The notes beneath the pieces are model-generated. The model ran no database searches. It was not told where the DNA came from and saw nothing but the letters and a program-made list of their open reading frames with translations. Positions 18,221 through 27,042 of a DNA stretch of 64,000 nt are shown here, one piece after another (positions within the stretch are counted from its first letter, which is position 1; every line of letters starts with the position of its first letter). The stretch is from Lacihabitans sp. LS3-19 (GTDB lineage Bacteria; Bacteroidota; Bacteroidia; Cytophagales; Spirosomataceae). A program made the translations under genes and the position numbers. The stretch lies in contig NZ_RJUA01000127.1 of NCBI RefSeq assembly GCF_024343575.1, positions 310,001 to 374,000 of the forward strand. Reading direction: 5' to 3'.

Positions 18221-19483
18221 CTACAATTTCTCTATCAAAGCCGTAAACTTAGTCAAATCAACTTGAGCTTTGGCTGCCAAAGTTCTGGCTTGTTGTGCAT
18301 CAGCTTTCGCTTTTGCTAAATCTCCAGCTTTCTGGTTCAACTTCGCAGACTCAAAGTAATATTCAGCCAGATATTTGTCTTCTTTCAATAATCCTTTGGC
18401 TTTATTTAACCAAGCGGTGGCTTTAGGAGCATAGTTTTTGTTTGGGTAAAAATCATTGAAAACTCTTGTGATATACACCATAGACTGGCCGTTTTCACCA
18501 AATTTTGCGGCCATTTTTTCGCCAATTGCCAATGCTTGCTCAGGTTTTCCTTCTCTAATCAAAGCTTTTATGTCAAACTCCCACGTTACGTTTTCTATGT
18601 ATTGTCCCGCACCTGTTTTTGTCATATATTGTTTCACAAGATTGAGCTTGCTGGTGCCATAGTTTTGTCCACGAGGACTATACAATGAAGACTGAATAAT
18701 TCCACCCAGCACATTGTTTTCGTTGCCTGCATGTCCGTCTTTTTTCTCAAAAGCAGCTGCTGCGGATGCGTGATCAAACCAATATTTAGCGAACCCATTT
18801 TCCATATCAATCACACACTTTTTGGTAAGTTTCCAACTGGTTTCGCTACCTATTTGGTCTTTTGGATAAATTTTAAATAAATCTTCAGCCGCAGAAATGG
18901 CCAATGTAGTGTCTTTAGTAAGACGACTATATGCTGCCAATTGTACCAATAAGTCCAAGGTTCTATCACCCTTATCGTATTTATCCTTATAACTTGAAGC
19001 CCTTATAGCAGGATTTTGAGCAGTTTCAGCAGCTTTAACTATCACAGCTGCATCAGGTGTTACTTCAGCTTGGTGTAAAATATTCCCGTTAGAGTCAAAA
19101 TACAAAAACTGAGGAAAGCTAGGTAAGTAAATATTACGTGCATTTAAGAATTTTACCTGCTCGGCATTCCCAACGTCAAGTTTATAATTGATAAAGCTAC
19201 TGTTATATTTAGTAGCAACTTCAGGCTTTTTAAAGAAAGGCTCAATGCTCTGGCAAACCGGACAAGTAGGAGAATAACATTCTACAAAGAGCATTTTCCC
19301 TGAAGCTTTGGCTTGTGCAAGAGCGTCATCTATGCTGGGATTCCAAGTAACTTGGGTTTTGTCAATGTTTTCGTTTACAACTGTTTGCGTTGTGGTATCT
19401 TGAGATTTTGATTGACAACTTGCAAAAAGGAGTGCAAAAGCAAGTCCATTTATTTTAATAAAATTCATCAGTGAAATATTCAT
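18221..19483 (-). CDS. thioredoxin-fold lipoprotein
   Basis: 420 residues, exported as a lipoprotein (LLFASC, Cys 23). Residues about 45-150 form a thioredoxin-like domain: SGKMLFVECYSPTCPVCQ carries the redox pair C74-P-V-C77, followed by VKFLNARNIYLPSFPQFLYF with the cis-proline region. The C-terminal half is helical and looks like TPR-type repeats (YYFESAKLNQKAGDLAKAKADAQQA). Likely a periplasmic thiol reductase or disulfide-handling protein with a protein-binding tail. It stands alone. Confidence 0.75.
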   Translation of the reverse strand: MNISLMNFIKINGLAFALLFASCQSKSQDTTTQTVVNENIDKTQVTWNPSIDDALAQAKASGKMLFVECYSPTCPVCQSIEPFFKKPEVATKYNSSFINYKLDVGNAEQVKFLNARNIYLPSFPQFLYFDSNGNILHQAEVTPDAAVIVKAAETAQNPAIRASSYKDKYDKGDRTLDLLVQLAAYSRLTKDTTLAISAAEDLFKIYPKDQIGSETSWKLTKKCVIDMENGFAKYWFDHASAAAAFEKKDGHAGNENNVLGGIIQSSLYSPRGQNYGTSKLNLVKQYMTKTGAGQYIENVTWEFDIKALIREGKPEQALAIGEKMAAKFGENGQSMVYITRVFNDFYPNKNYAPKATAWLNKAKGLLKEDKYLAEYYFESAKLNQKAGDLAKAKADAQQARTLAAKAQVDLTKFTALIEKL

Positions 19484-19663
19484 GCGATTAATGATTTTGA
19501 AAAATGCTCGTAAAAATTGGAAAATATTAGTCTCAAACCAAATTTTTGCTTGTTAATATGTAGTTAAGAGGTTTGATACTATTAGATTTTGGAAAATTTA
19601 GCAAGAAATTAAAATAGAATTTTTGAAAATGGAATTTCATTTTAAACCAGGATATTAATTGAT

Positions 19664-19671
19664 TAATTTTG
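19664..19671 (+). promoter_or_regulatory. TAnnTTTG promoter element
   Basis: TAATTTTG, a full match to the Bacteroidota -7 element, 22 bp before the ATG at 19693. No clear TTTG partner is seen at the usual distance. Confidence 0.4.
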
Positions 19672-19692
19672 TAAAAAGAAAAACAAAAGAAT

Positions 19693-20040
19693 ATGTTGAA
19701 AGTATACGGAATTCCGAATTGTGACACGGTAAAAAAATCTTTAGATTATATAAAAAGTAAAGACGTAGCTTATGAATTTCATAATTATAAAAAAGATGGA
19801 ATAACTGTAGAAAAGCTAAACTCTTGGATAAAGCAAGTGCCATTAGATAAATTGGTTAATAAAAAAGGCACAACTTATAAAGCCCTTACTGACGACCAAA
19901 AAGCCGATTTAGAAAATCCCAAAACTGCGGCAAAGGTATTGGTAGAAAAATCTTCAGTTATAAAAAGACCCCTACTCGAAATAGACGAGAAAGTTCTAAC
20001 TGTTGGCTTTGACAAAGAACTTTTCGATAAAATTCTTTAA
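19693..20040 (+). CDS. ArsC/Spx-family protein (YffB-like)
   Basis: 115 residues with the ArsC-family opening MLKVYGIPNCDTVKKSLDYI. The single catalytic-position Cys is residue 10. Further family signs are VAYEFHNYKKDG, LDKLVNKKGTTYK and the IKRPLLEID motif near the C-terminus. The lack of a CxxC makes it more like YffB or glutaredoxin-dependent ArsC than Spx. True arsenate reduction is uncertain: no arsenic genes are nearby, and orphan members of this family usually have unknown roles. Confidence 0.75.
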   Translation: MLKVYGIPNCDTVKKSLDYIKSKDVAYEFHNYKKDGITVEKLNSWIKQVPLDKLVNKKGTTYKALTDDQKADLENPKTAAKVLVEKSSVIKRPLLEIDEKVLTVGFDKELFDKIL

Positions 20041-20447
20041 AATAGTCTGGCTAAATCTTATTATTGGCAATTTTTTCAAACTATTTGAGAAGGCAATTTC
20101 CACTATAAAACAATATATCGCTTCAAAAATTAAAGAATATTTTCCCCTTGACTTAAAAAGAAATATGTCAGTAAAAACTTCTATCACTAGAGTTTAAGAA
20201 TTCAAATTTAATCTTAAATAACAAAGACCACTGCTTACACTTTTCTTAAAAAAATCCAAAACCTATCATAAGTCATTTTTTAAAAAAATCATCCAGTTTA
20301 ATTTTGAGGACTAATCTCTAAATAGCCAAAATGGCAAACAGAGTACTTAAATTGTTGATTGTTAACCAAAAAGATTTTTTTCTAAAGAAGATGTGTGTTG
20401 TTCCTTTTTGAAACCACTCAAATACATTTTCTTAAAAAACTACAATT
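20041..20447. other. intergenic, no gene recognised
   Basis: 407 bp of AT-rich DNA between the ArsC-like and 598-aa genes. Short open frames on both strands (about 63 codons each, over one another) show no features of real genes. It presumably carries the leader and promoter of the 598-aa gene. Confidence 0.5.
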
Positions 20448-22244
20448 ATGACAGCACATTCATTTCATATTCCTGTGATGGGATTAGGCTATACTGTTGA
20501 AACTCCCGCCAAAGTTGCACATTTTGGTATATCGTCAGTAATTTCTATTGTTGAAGACAACATGATTGAAAAAATGAGGAAGTTGTACTTCGACCGTGAA
20601 GGATTGGAATATAACGAAATCTCAGTAAAAGATGAAGATTATAGAGCCAAAAGAATCACCTCATATTTGAATGTTATTAAGCAAGTAGTTGATGCAAATT
20701 TTGAGCGATTGAAAAGTCAGGAATTCGAAGAAGGAACTGAATTGACTCAATATTTCGACCTTTTGCCTGAAAATGCAGACTTGAAAAAATTGTATTTAGA
20801 AATGTTAGCGGCCAGCGATTCAAACAAAGAAGTACTTGGAGTAGCATTGAAATCTAAAATGGTAAAAGGTTCTATAGATGTGAATATCATGACCAAACTG
20901 GACAAGTTTAATTATGATAAAAATGGGGAGCAGTTAGCTCCTGAATACTGTGATGCAATGGCAGCATTGCGTGGTTTTGCTCTTTCTGATTTAAACTCAG
21001 GCATGGTATTTTCGGCTGGAATGAATCCGCGTCTTTTCAGTTATTGCACCTCATTTCCAGATTTTTTCCCTGATAAAAACAGCAATTTCAAAAAACAAAT
21101 CATCTTGAAAGTGAGTGATTATCGCTCAGCTTTGATTCAAGGTAAATTTTTGGCAAAAAAAGGCCTTTGGGTTTCTGAATTCAGAATTGAGTCTGGATTG
21201 AATTGCGGTGGACACGCATTTGCGTCTGGTGGCACTTTATTAGGGCCAATTATGGAAGAGTTTAAAGCCAAAAAACAAGAACTTATAGCTGAACTAAAAC
21301 AGATTTGCGAAAAAACATGGTCAGAAATGGGATTGGATAACATCAACCCTGCACTTAAAATTACTGTTCAAGGTGGCGTAGGCACAGCCAACGAGCACAA
21401 TTTCCTTTTGGAACATTATCAAGTAGATAGTGTAGGTTGGGGAAGTCCATTTTTGATGGTGCCAGAGGTAGTAAGTGTTGATAACGAAGCCTTGAGCTTG
21501 TTGGTAGATGCAAAAAAAGAGGATTATTATTTGAGTGATGCATCTCCATTGGGCGTACCATTTAACAACGTTAGAAATACTTCTTCTGAACTATTGATTC
21601 AAACTCGAATGGACAAAAACCGTCCTGGCTCGCCTTGTTATAAGAAGTTTTTGCAGTTTGACACTGAGTTTACTAAAATTCCGATTTGTACTGCTTCTAG
21701 AGAATATCAAAATCTCAAGGAAATACAGATGAAACAACCTGAAACTCCTGAATCTGTTATCAAAAAAGGAGAAAACACCTTGAAAGTCAAAGAATGCTTA
21801 TGTGAAGGCCTAGCCTCCTCAGCACTTTTGGCCAATGGAATTCAGCCTGACCGTAAACTTACAGCGGTTTCCATTTGTCCAGGACCAAACTTGGCTTATT
21901 TCTCAGGCATATTTTCGATGAAAAGCATGATTGGTCATATATATGGTCGAGAGAATCTTTTGAACAATTTAGTTCGCCCACACATGTTTGTGAACGAACT
22001 CGAATTGAACGTAAAATACCTCAAAAATCAAATCAGGAAGTTTACAGACGAAACAATAGAGCAACAAAATAAATATGTGGAGACTTTCAAAAATAACCTT
22101 TTTGAAGGAATTAATTATTACAAAGAATTGGTGGAAAGTATGAAAGCCGAAACCAAAACTTTCATAGAAAAAATGAAAAATGACTTGACAGAAATCGAAA
22201 ACGAATTGGTGAGAATCACCGTTGGAGAGCCCGTTTTAGCTTAA
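20448..22244 (+). CDS. large protein of unknown function, possible FMN-type TIM barrel
   Basis: 598 residues without signal peptide or membrane helices. I do not recognise a named family. The N-terminus (PVMGLGYTVETPAKVAHFGI) and a central motif (TVQGGVGTANEHNFLLEHYQ followed by VDSVGWGSPFLMVPE) resemble flavin-dependent TIM-barrel oxidoreductases such as nitronate monooxygenase/FabK, where GG(I/V)GT and VxxG(S/T)xF hold the FMN phosphate. GLNCGGHAFASGG, KECLCEGLASS and SICPGPNLAY contribute four cysteines that could bind a metal or cluster. The C-terminal ~90 residues are predicted coiled coil. It is followed by a terminator and appears to be a single-gene unit. The enzyme idea is inference. 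Confidence 0.55.
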   Translation: MTAHSFHIPVMGLGYTVETPAKVAHFGISSVISIVEDNMIEKMRKLYFDREGLEYNEISVKDEDYRAKRITSYLNVIKQVVDANFERLKSQEFEEGTELTQYFDLLPENADLKKLYLEMLAASDSNKEVLGVALKSKMVKGSIDVNIMTKLDKFNYDKNGEQLAPEYCDAMAALRGFALSDLNSGMVFSAGMNPRLFSYCTSFPDFFPDKNSNFKKQIILKVSDYRSALIQGKFLAKKGLWVSEFRIESGLNCGGHAFASGGTLLGPIMEEFKAKKQELIAELKQICEKTWSEMGLDNINPALKITVQGGVGTANEHNFLLEHYQVDSVGWGSPFLMVPEVVSVDNEALSLLVDAKKEDYYLSDASPLGVPFNNVRNTSSELLIQTRMDKNRPGSPCYKKFLQFDTEFTKIPICTASREYQNLKEIQMKQPETPESVIKKGENTLKVKECLCEGLASSALLANGIQPDRKLTAVSICPGPNLAYFSGIFSMKSMIGHIYGRENLLNNLVRPHMFVNELELNVKYLKNQIRKFTDETIEQQNKYVETFKNNLFEGINYYKELVESMKAETKTFIEKMKNDLTEIENELVRITVGEPVLA

Positions 22245-22271
22245 AATATTCTAATCCTCATACATCTCGAA

Positions 22272-22303
22272 GCCTCTTTTCATTATTGGGAAGAGGCCTT
22301 TTT
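22272..22303 (+). terminator. rho-independent terminator
   Basis: GCCTCTT (22272-22278) pairs with AAGAGGC (22291-22297) and is followed by CTTTTTT. It lies 28 bp after the stop of the 598-aa gene. Confidence 0.75.
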
Positions 22304-22316
22304 TGTGCTTGAAAAT

Positions 22317-22424
22317 GGAACACGGATTTGTTTGAAAAATCTTTTAGTAATGATATTTCCATTAAAGACTTCTTTGTAACATAGAAAAAATATCCGTGTC
22401 AAATCCGTGTTAATCCGTGTTTTA
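22317..22424. repeat. intergenic inverted-repeat element A (CACGGATT type)
   Basis: The left arm has GGAACACGGATTTG (22317-22330). The right end has three head-to-tail 10-bp units of the type WAATCCGTGT (22391-22420), in inverted orientation to the left arm. It ends about 15-18 bp after the stop codon of the leftward binding-protein gene. Related in design to the elements at 24055, 27351, 29838 and 32284. Confidence 0.7.
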
Positions 22425-22438
22425 TAACACAAAAAGCA

Positions 22439-23356
22439 TCACTTCAAATACTTCCCAACGTTCTCCTTAGTCACCAATTCAAAAGGAATCAAAACTTCTT
22501 TTTCAAAAGCTTGTTTATTAGCAATTTTTAAGGCGGTTTCTATCGCACCTGCACCTTGTTGGTTGGCGTTTTGGAAAACTGTTGCGTTTAGTTCTCCTTT
22601 TTGAACAGACTGAAGAGCATCTTTTATGGCATCTACACTTATTACCAATACTTTGTCTTTCATTCCAGCAGCTTGTAGGGCTTTTACTGCACCTAAGCCC
22701 ATCTCGTCGTTGTGAGCAAAAACCGCATTTATTTTATCTCCATACGATTGGATCCAGTTTTGCATCAAGTCCATGCTTTTGGCTCTGTCCCACTCCCCTG
22801 TTTGTTGGGCAAGCATTTTAATATCAGGATATTGCTTTAAAACCTCTTTGGCACCTTCTTCCCTTTGCAATTGAGCCGCTTGGCCCATAAGGCCATGTAT
22901 CATCACCATATTTCCTTTTCCACCTATTTTGTCAGCAATATATTTCATGGCAATTCTAGCAGATTCTACATCATTGGAGCCAACAAAAGCAGTTGGTGCA
23001 GCACTTGTAGCAGAGTTTACGTTTATAATTGGAATATTAGCAGCCAAAGCTTTTGTAACAGCAGGGGAACTTGCCTCAAACTCAATTGGATTCATGATGA
23101 TCACGTCAACTTTTTGAGCAATGAAACTCTCGACTTGCTCAATTTGCTTAAGCGGGGAGCGTTCAGCATCTACAATGATCAATTCTACGCCCAATTCATC
23201 TGCCTTTTTCTGCATTTCGTCAGCAATATTCACGATGAATTCATTCTGCATACTGAGCATGGTCGCTCCTATTTTAATCTTCTTTTCGTCAGAATTTTTT
23301 GAGGAATTGCAGGAGAAGATTGAAAAAGAAACTAGAAAAATAAGTATTTTTTTCAT
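22439..23356 (-). CDS. sugar ABC transporter substrate-binding lipoprotein (RbsB-like)
   Basis: 305 residues, lipoprotein signal FLVSFSIFSC (Cys 16). The mature part is a type I periplasmic sugar-binding protein: IKIGATMLSMQNEFIVNIAD, ADELGVELIIVDAERSPLKQ, VDVIIMNPIEFEASSPAV, FAHNDEMGLGAVKALQAAG. It should deliver a pentose or hexose to the permease (24155) and ATPase (25083), but it is separated from them by a toxin-antitoxin remnant and a repeat element. The sugar cannot be read; ribose, xylose or rhamnose are all possible given the sugar genes around it. Confidence 0.85.
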   Translation of the reverse strand: MKKILIFLVSFSIFSCNSSKNSDEKKIKIGATMLSMQNEFIVNIADEMQKKADELGVELIIVDAERSPLKQIEQVESFIAQKVDVIIMNPIEFEASSPAVTKALAANIPIINVNSATSAAPTAFVGSNDVESARIAMKYIADKIGGKGNMVMIHGLMGQAAQLQREEGAKEVLKQYPDIKMLAQQTGEWDRAKSMDLMQNWIQSYGDKINAVFAHNDEMGLGAVKALQAAGMKDKVLVISVDAIKDALQSVQKGELNATVFQNANQQGAGAIETALKIANKQAFEKEVLIPFELVTKENVGKYLK

Positions 23357-23474
23357 TAAATATTAAGGTTTTTTATTCATCGTTTAATAGGAATGTGGAT
23401 TTGAAAATGAAAGATTCAGACAGTTTGATCAATTTGCAAAACCAAAAAATCAAGATCTTACGAAATGACTGAAA

Positions 23475-23802
23475 TTAATTCAAGCCTTCTAGTCTCTTAT
23501 TCAATTCGTCGTCTAATATAGTATTAATTTCAGATTTGTCGTAAATAGAAACCAAGAAAACCGTCTCCTTTACGATTTTGACACATGTAATAATTCTTGC
23601 CCCCCCCACTTTTTCCACCAGATTTAGACCCAATAGCCATTCTAATTTTAAAACAATTCTTTCCTAATGGATTACCTAAGTTTGGATTTTATTTAATAAG
23701 TTTTGACAATATTAAAATGTCCTTCTTCAAAGACTTATACTTTTTAAAAAGCTTTTTGAAATCTCTTTGAAAGTCAATTGTTGGAACAATTTTATAACTC
23801 AT
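23475..23802 (-). pseudogene. decayed RelE/HigB-type toxin gene
   Basis: Reading from ATG 23802, MSYKIVPTIDFQRDFKKLFK is a normal toxin start. An in-frame TAA follows ...LILSKLIK; the sequence continues NPNLGNPLGKNCFKIRMAIG and then SKSGGKSGGG. At a run of seven G (minus strand; C at about 23600-23606) the frame shifts into IITCVKIVKETVFLVSIYDK and ends at 23475. The joined text is a typical RelE-family toxin with IRMAIGSKSGG and LVSIYDKSE. One nonsense codon plus one frameshift make it inactive. Its antitoxin gene is intact and overlaps its start. Confidence 0.8.
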
Positions 23803-24013
23803 CCAAAAACTCCTCTAATGTTTTCAATTCAATTTCTCCTTTCATGTGTTGGTTAATTTGTTCAACACTACTAGTAATGCCATCCAAAACTTCTTGCTTT
23901 TTTATTGCTTTATTAGATTGGTCGAGGCTTGACCTAAGCTTAGTTCTTTTGATAAACTCCATTACAAACTGCATTTCGCTGTCATTTCTTGGCTTGATTG
24001 TTATGCTTTCCAT
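23792..24013 (-). CDS. orphaned antitoxin of the decayed toxin
   Basis: 73 residues from the ATG at 24013 (MESITIKPRNDSEMQFVMEF). An upstream extension to 24049 is possible but adds an unlikely hydrophobic tail. The sequence ends ELKTLEEFLDEL, an acidic tail typical of small antitoxins in Bacteroidota. Its stop overlaps the start of the broken toxin by 11 bp, so the pair was once translationally coupled. It interrupts the sugar ABC operon between permease and binding protein. Confidence 0.65.
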   Translation of the reverse strand: MESITIKPRNDSEMQFVMEFIKRTKLRSSLDQSNKAIKKQEVLDGITSSVEQINQHMKGEIELKTLEEFLDEL

Positions 24014-24054
24014 AATTTCTTTGAAAATAATTGTTAACAAATATAGCATTTTTT

Positions 24055-24148
24055 TTGAACACAGAATACACCAATGAAAACCAGATTTCTATCTTTTAGT
24101 ATTTATATTACCTCGAATCCATGTCAAATCTATTAAATCCGTGTTCAA
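24055..24148. repeat. intergenic inverted-repeat element B
   Basis: Left arm TTGAACACAGAATACAC and right arm AATCCGTGTTCAA are imperfect inverted repeats. A second inverted unit, AATCCATGTCAAATC, lies just inside the right arm. The element ends 6 bp after the permease stop codon (24155, read leftward). Confidence 0.65.
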
Positions 24149-24154
24149 TACAAA

Positions 24155-25096
24155 CTAAGATAAAAGTTTTTTCTGATTCCAACTATCCAAAAGCACCGCC
24201 CCAATGATGATTGCACCCATGATAACTTGCTGATAATAAGAACTTACATTCAATAAATCAAGGCCATTATTGATTACACCAATCAATAATGCTCCAATTA
24301 ATGTTCCAGCTATTGTACCCGTTCCGCCTGAAGTACTTGAGCCTCCAATGATTGCAGCAGCTATAGCGTCTAATTCAAAACCAGCTCCAGCATTTGGTTG
24401 GCCAGTAGTGATTCTCGAGGTTAGTAATATTCCCGCTAAACCAGCCAAAGTTCCGCAAAGAGCGTATACCGCTATTTTGATTTTATTGACATTGATACCA
24501 GAAGCATAGGCAGCCTGTTCGTTGCCTCCGATAGCATAAACGTATCTTCCAAAAACAGTATTCTTCAAGAGTAAATAACAAATAATAAATACTATAATCA
24601 AAATTATTATTGGAAGTGGAATTCCAAAAATGTCGCCTCCTCCAATAAAATTAAAAGAATCAGATAGATTAGAAATAGGCCTACCTTTGCTCAAAATCAA
24701 AGCCAAGCCTCTGCCAATCGTCATTATGCCAAGCGTTACTATAAAGGGTGCTATTTTGCTTTTAGTAATGATGATTCCATTAACAAATCCTATAAATAAG
24801 CCCGCCAACAAGCCACCTAAAATTGGCACAATCAAAGGCAAATCAGGCTGGGAGGCCAACAATGCCGCAACTACACCAGCTACTGCTACTATAGAACCAA
24901 TTGATAAATCTATACCACCTGTGATGATTACGAATGTCACCCCAAATGCTAAAAGTGCGTTTATGGAAACTTGCGTAAAGATGATTGTCCAGTTTGAAAA
25001 GGTCAGAAACTGTCCACTTGCATAGCTCAGGAAGCAACAAATGATGAAAAATGCAAAGAAAATCCCGTATTGACGGAGAGAATTAATGAACCGCAT
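24155..25096 (-). CDS. sugar ABC transporter permease (RbsC-like)
   Basis: 313 residues from ATG 25096 (MRFINSLRQYGIFFAFFIIC). About eight to ten membrane helices are visible. The family motifs FVIITGGIDLSIGSIVA, YAIGGNEQAAYASGI and LDAIAAAIIGGSSTSGG identify the branched-chain/ribose-type permease family. The start overlaps the end of the ATPase gene by 14 bp, so the two are translationally coupled. It forms the membrane channel, probably as a homodimer, for the importer with 25083 and 22439. Confidence 0.92.
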   Translation of the reverse strand: MRFINSLRQYGIFFAFFIICCFLSYASGQFLTFSNWTIIFTQVSINALLAFGVTFVIITGGIDLSIGSIVAVAGVVAALLASQPDLPLIVPILGGLLAGLFIGFVNGIIITKSKIAPFIVTLGIMTIGRGLALILSKGRPISNLSDSFNFIGGGDIFGIPLPIIILIIVFIICYLLLKNTVFGRYVYAIGGNEQAAYASGINVNKIKIAVYALCGTLAGLAGILLTSRITTGQPNAGAGFELDAIAAAIIGGSSTSGGTGTIAGTLIGALLIGVINNGLDLLNVSSYYQQVIMGAIIIGAVLLDSWNQKKLLS

Positions 25097-26561
25097 ACTG
25101 CATAATTTTTTCTTGTGAAGCCTCAGATTTCGATAAGATTGCTTTTTGCTTTCCTTGAGAAAGAACCAAAACACGATCGCTAAGACCTAATATTTCTGGC
25201 ATTTCCGATGAAATCAATATAATGGCTAATCCTTTGGCTTTTAGTATATTTATTAATTTATATATCTCGAATTTAGCTCCAACATCTATTCCACGAGTAG
25301 GTTCGTCAAGAATAATAATTTTCGGATTTGATAATAAAACCTTGGCAATAACTACTTTTTGTTGGTTGCCACCACTTAAATTTATCACTTTTTGACCTAA
25401 ACCCGAGGCATTTATTTTTAAATCTTGATAAAATTTTTTTGTTGATTCTGTTTCCACTTCACTATTTATAAAACCAAACTGAGAAAATTTCTGTAAAGAA
25501 GATAAAGAAATGTTTTCTTTGATAGACAATTGCGGAACAATCCCAATTGCCTTTCTGTCTTCGCTCACAAACCCTATTCCATGTTTTATAGCATCCAATG
25601 GTGAGTTTATCTCTACTACTTCACCGTCTATTTCGACTGCACCAGAATCTAAAATATCTAAACCATAGATAGCCCTTACGATTTCAGACCTCCCCGCCCC
25701 AACTAATCCTGCCAAACCTAAAACCTCTCCAGCTTTCACTTCAAAATTGATGTCTTGAAAAACATTTTTTCGACCTAAATTCTTGACGGATATCATGACC
25801 TTGCCTTTGTCAATATTTTCTTTTGGGAAAAGCTCTGAAATTTCTCTTCCTACCATTAGATTTATTAACTTCTGAGAATTTAAATCAACGGCAGGTTTTG
25901 TCTCGATAAGTTTGCCATCACGTAAAACTGTTATGATATCCGCAACTTTAAATATTTCATCCATTTTGTGTGAAATATAAATTATCGCAACACCTTGATT
26001 TTTAAGTTTTTCAATAATATCAAAAAGAATTTTCACTTCAGCATCAGAGAGTGCCGAAGTAGGCTCGTCCATGATAATCACCTTGGCATTATTGCTAATA
26101 GCTTTGGCTATTTCTACCATTTGGCGGTCAGCAATACTCAGGTTTTTGACCTTGATTTTTGGAGAAATATCTAATTTTAAATCTGCAAGAATTTGTTTTG
26201 ATTTTGTGTAAATATCTGACTCATTTAGCCAAGAAAAACGCTGACTTTCTTTACCTAAAAATATGTTTTGAGCAACAGACAACTCTGGCACCATCAATAA
26301 CTCTTGGTGTATCATGGCGATGCCCTTTCCTAAAATATCATGTACCGAAAGTCCAGAAATTACTTCGCCTTCTAATAAAATCCCTCCTTCATCAGCCTGC
26401 AACAAACCCACCAATATCTTCATCAAAGTAGATTTGCCAGCACCATTTTCACCCATTAGGGCATGAACTTTCCCTTTTTCTATCTGCAAAGAGATATTCT
26501 CAAGCACTTTTATACCTGAGAAGGATTTGGAGATATTATTTAATACGAGCAATTTTGGCAT
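25083..26561 (-). CDS. sugar ABC transporter ATPase (RbsA/XylG-like)
   Basis: 492 residues with two fused ABC domains. The first has Walker A GENGAGKSTLM (about 38) and Walker B VIIMDEPTSALS. The second has the degenerate P-loop GLVGAGRSEIV, signature LSGGNQQKVVIAK and IIILDEPTRGIDVGA. This double-cassette layout with a weak second Walker A is specific to monosaccharide importers. It is first in its operon and overlaps the permease gene. ABC monosaccharide importers are uncommon in Bacteroidota, which mostly use SusCD and secondary transporters. Confidence 0.93.
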   Translation of the reverse strand: MPKLLVLNNISKSFSGIKVLENISLQIEKGKVHALMGENGAGKSTLMKILVGLLQADEGGILLEGEVISGLSVHDILGKGIAMIHQELLMVPELSVAQNIFLGKESQRFSWLNESDIYTKSKQILADLKLDISPKIKVKNLSIADRQMVEIAKAISNNAKVIIMDEPTSALSDAEVKILFDIIEKLKNQGVAIIYISHKMDEIFKVADIITVLRDGKLIETKPAVDLNSQKLINLMVGREISELFPKENIDKGKVMISVKNLGRKNVFQDINFEVKAGEVLGLAGLVGAGRSEIVRAIYGLDILDSGAVEIDGEVVEINSPLDAIKHGIGFVSEDRKAIGIVPQLSIKENISLSSLQKFSQFGFINSEVETESTKKFYQDLKINASGLGQKVINLSGGNQQKVVIAKVLLSNPKIIILDEPTRGIDVGAKFEIYKLINILKAKGLAIILISSEMPEILGLSDRVLVLSQGKQKAILSKSEASQEKIMQYAVH

Positions 26562-26610
26562 TCAAACTTAAGCTTAAATATAATTTTTTGTCTTTGGCAT
26601 TTGTATAAAA

Positions 26611-27042
26611 CTATTTAGGTTTTTTAATAATTTCCAAATAATCTGCAGCCTGAACAATCGTTAACACTTTCAAACCACTGGCTAACAACTTTTTGTCATT
26701 TGAAATAAAGTAATCTATTTTGTTTTCTATGGCCATTTGATAAAGTATAGCATCTTCTAAATCTTCTAATTCCAAAATAATTGCTCTATCCAAAATCAAG
26801 TTGTTACAAGATAATATTTGAATCTTTTTAGAGATTTCTTTAAAAAATTCTACTCTAAAAGACTTAGATAAAAGCTTCTGTAGGATATAATCTGTAGTTG
26901 TGACAACGCTTTCAGAAATATATGCTAAAACTTCGCCATTATCAATCAAGTCAAAAAGTAAGACAGCTTCACTATGACATTGTCGTTGATTATCAAGAAG
27001 ATCTAAAACAATATTGGTGTCAAGAAAAATCTTAGTAGCCAT
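26611..27042 (-). CDS. PIN-domain toxin (VapC-like)
   Basis: 143 residues with PIN-domain acidic residues: FLDTNIVLDLLD near the N-terminus, LEDLEDAILYQMA in the middle and DYFISNDKKLL toward the end. These coordinate Mg2+ for RNA cleavage, often of tRNA. The start overlaps the antitoxin gene by 11 bp. All key acidic positions look intact. Confidence 0.88.
   Translation of the reverse strand: MATKIFLDTNIVLDLLDNQRQCHSEAVLLFDLIDNGEVLAYISESVVTTTDYILQKLLSKSFRVEFFKEISKKIQILSCNNLILDRAIILELEDLEDAILYQMAIENKIDYFISNDKKLLASGLKVLTIVQAADYLEIIKKPK

Noticed and set aside
23590-23610. G run as a programmed frameshift making a working toxin
   Set aside because: A separate in-frame stop earlier in the gene would still truncate the protein.
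24130-24509. long plus-strand frames opposite the permease and other genes
   Set aside because: Pro/Ala-rich antisense shadows of genuine genes; the opposite strand has clear family motifs.
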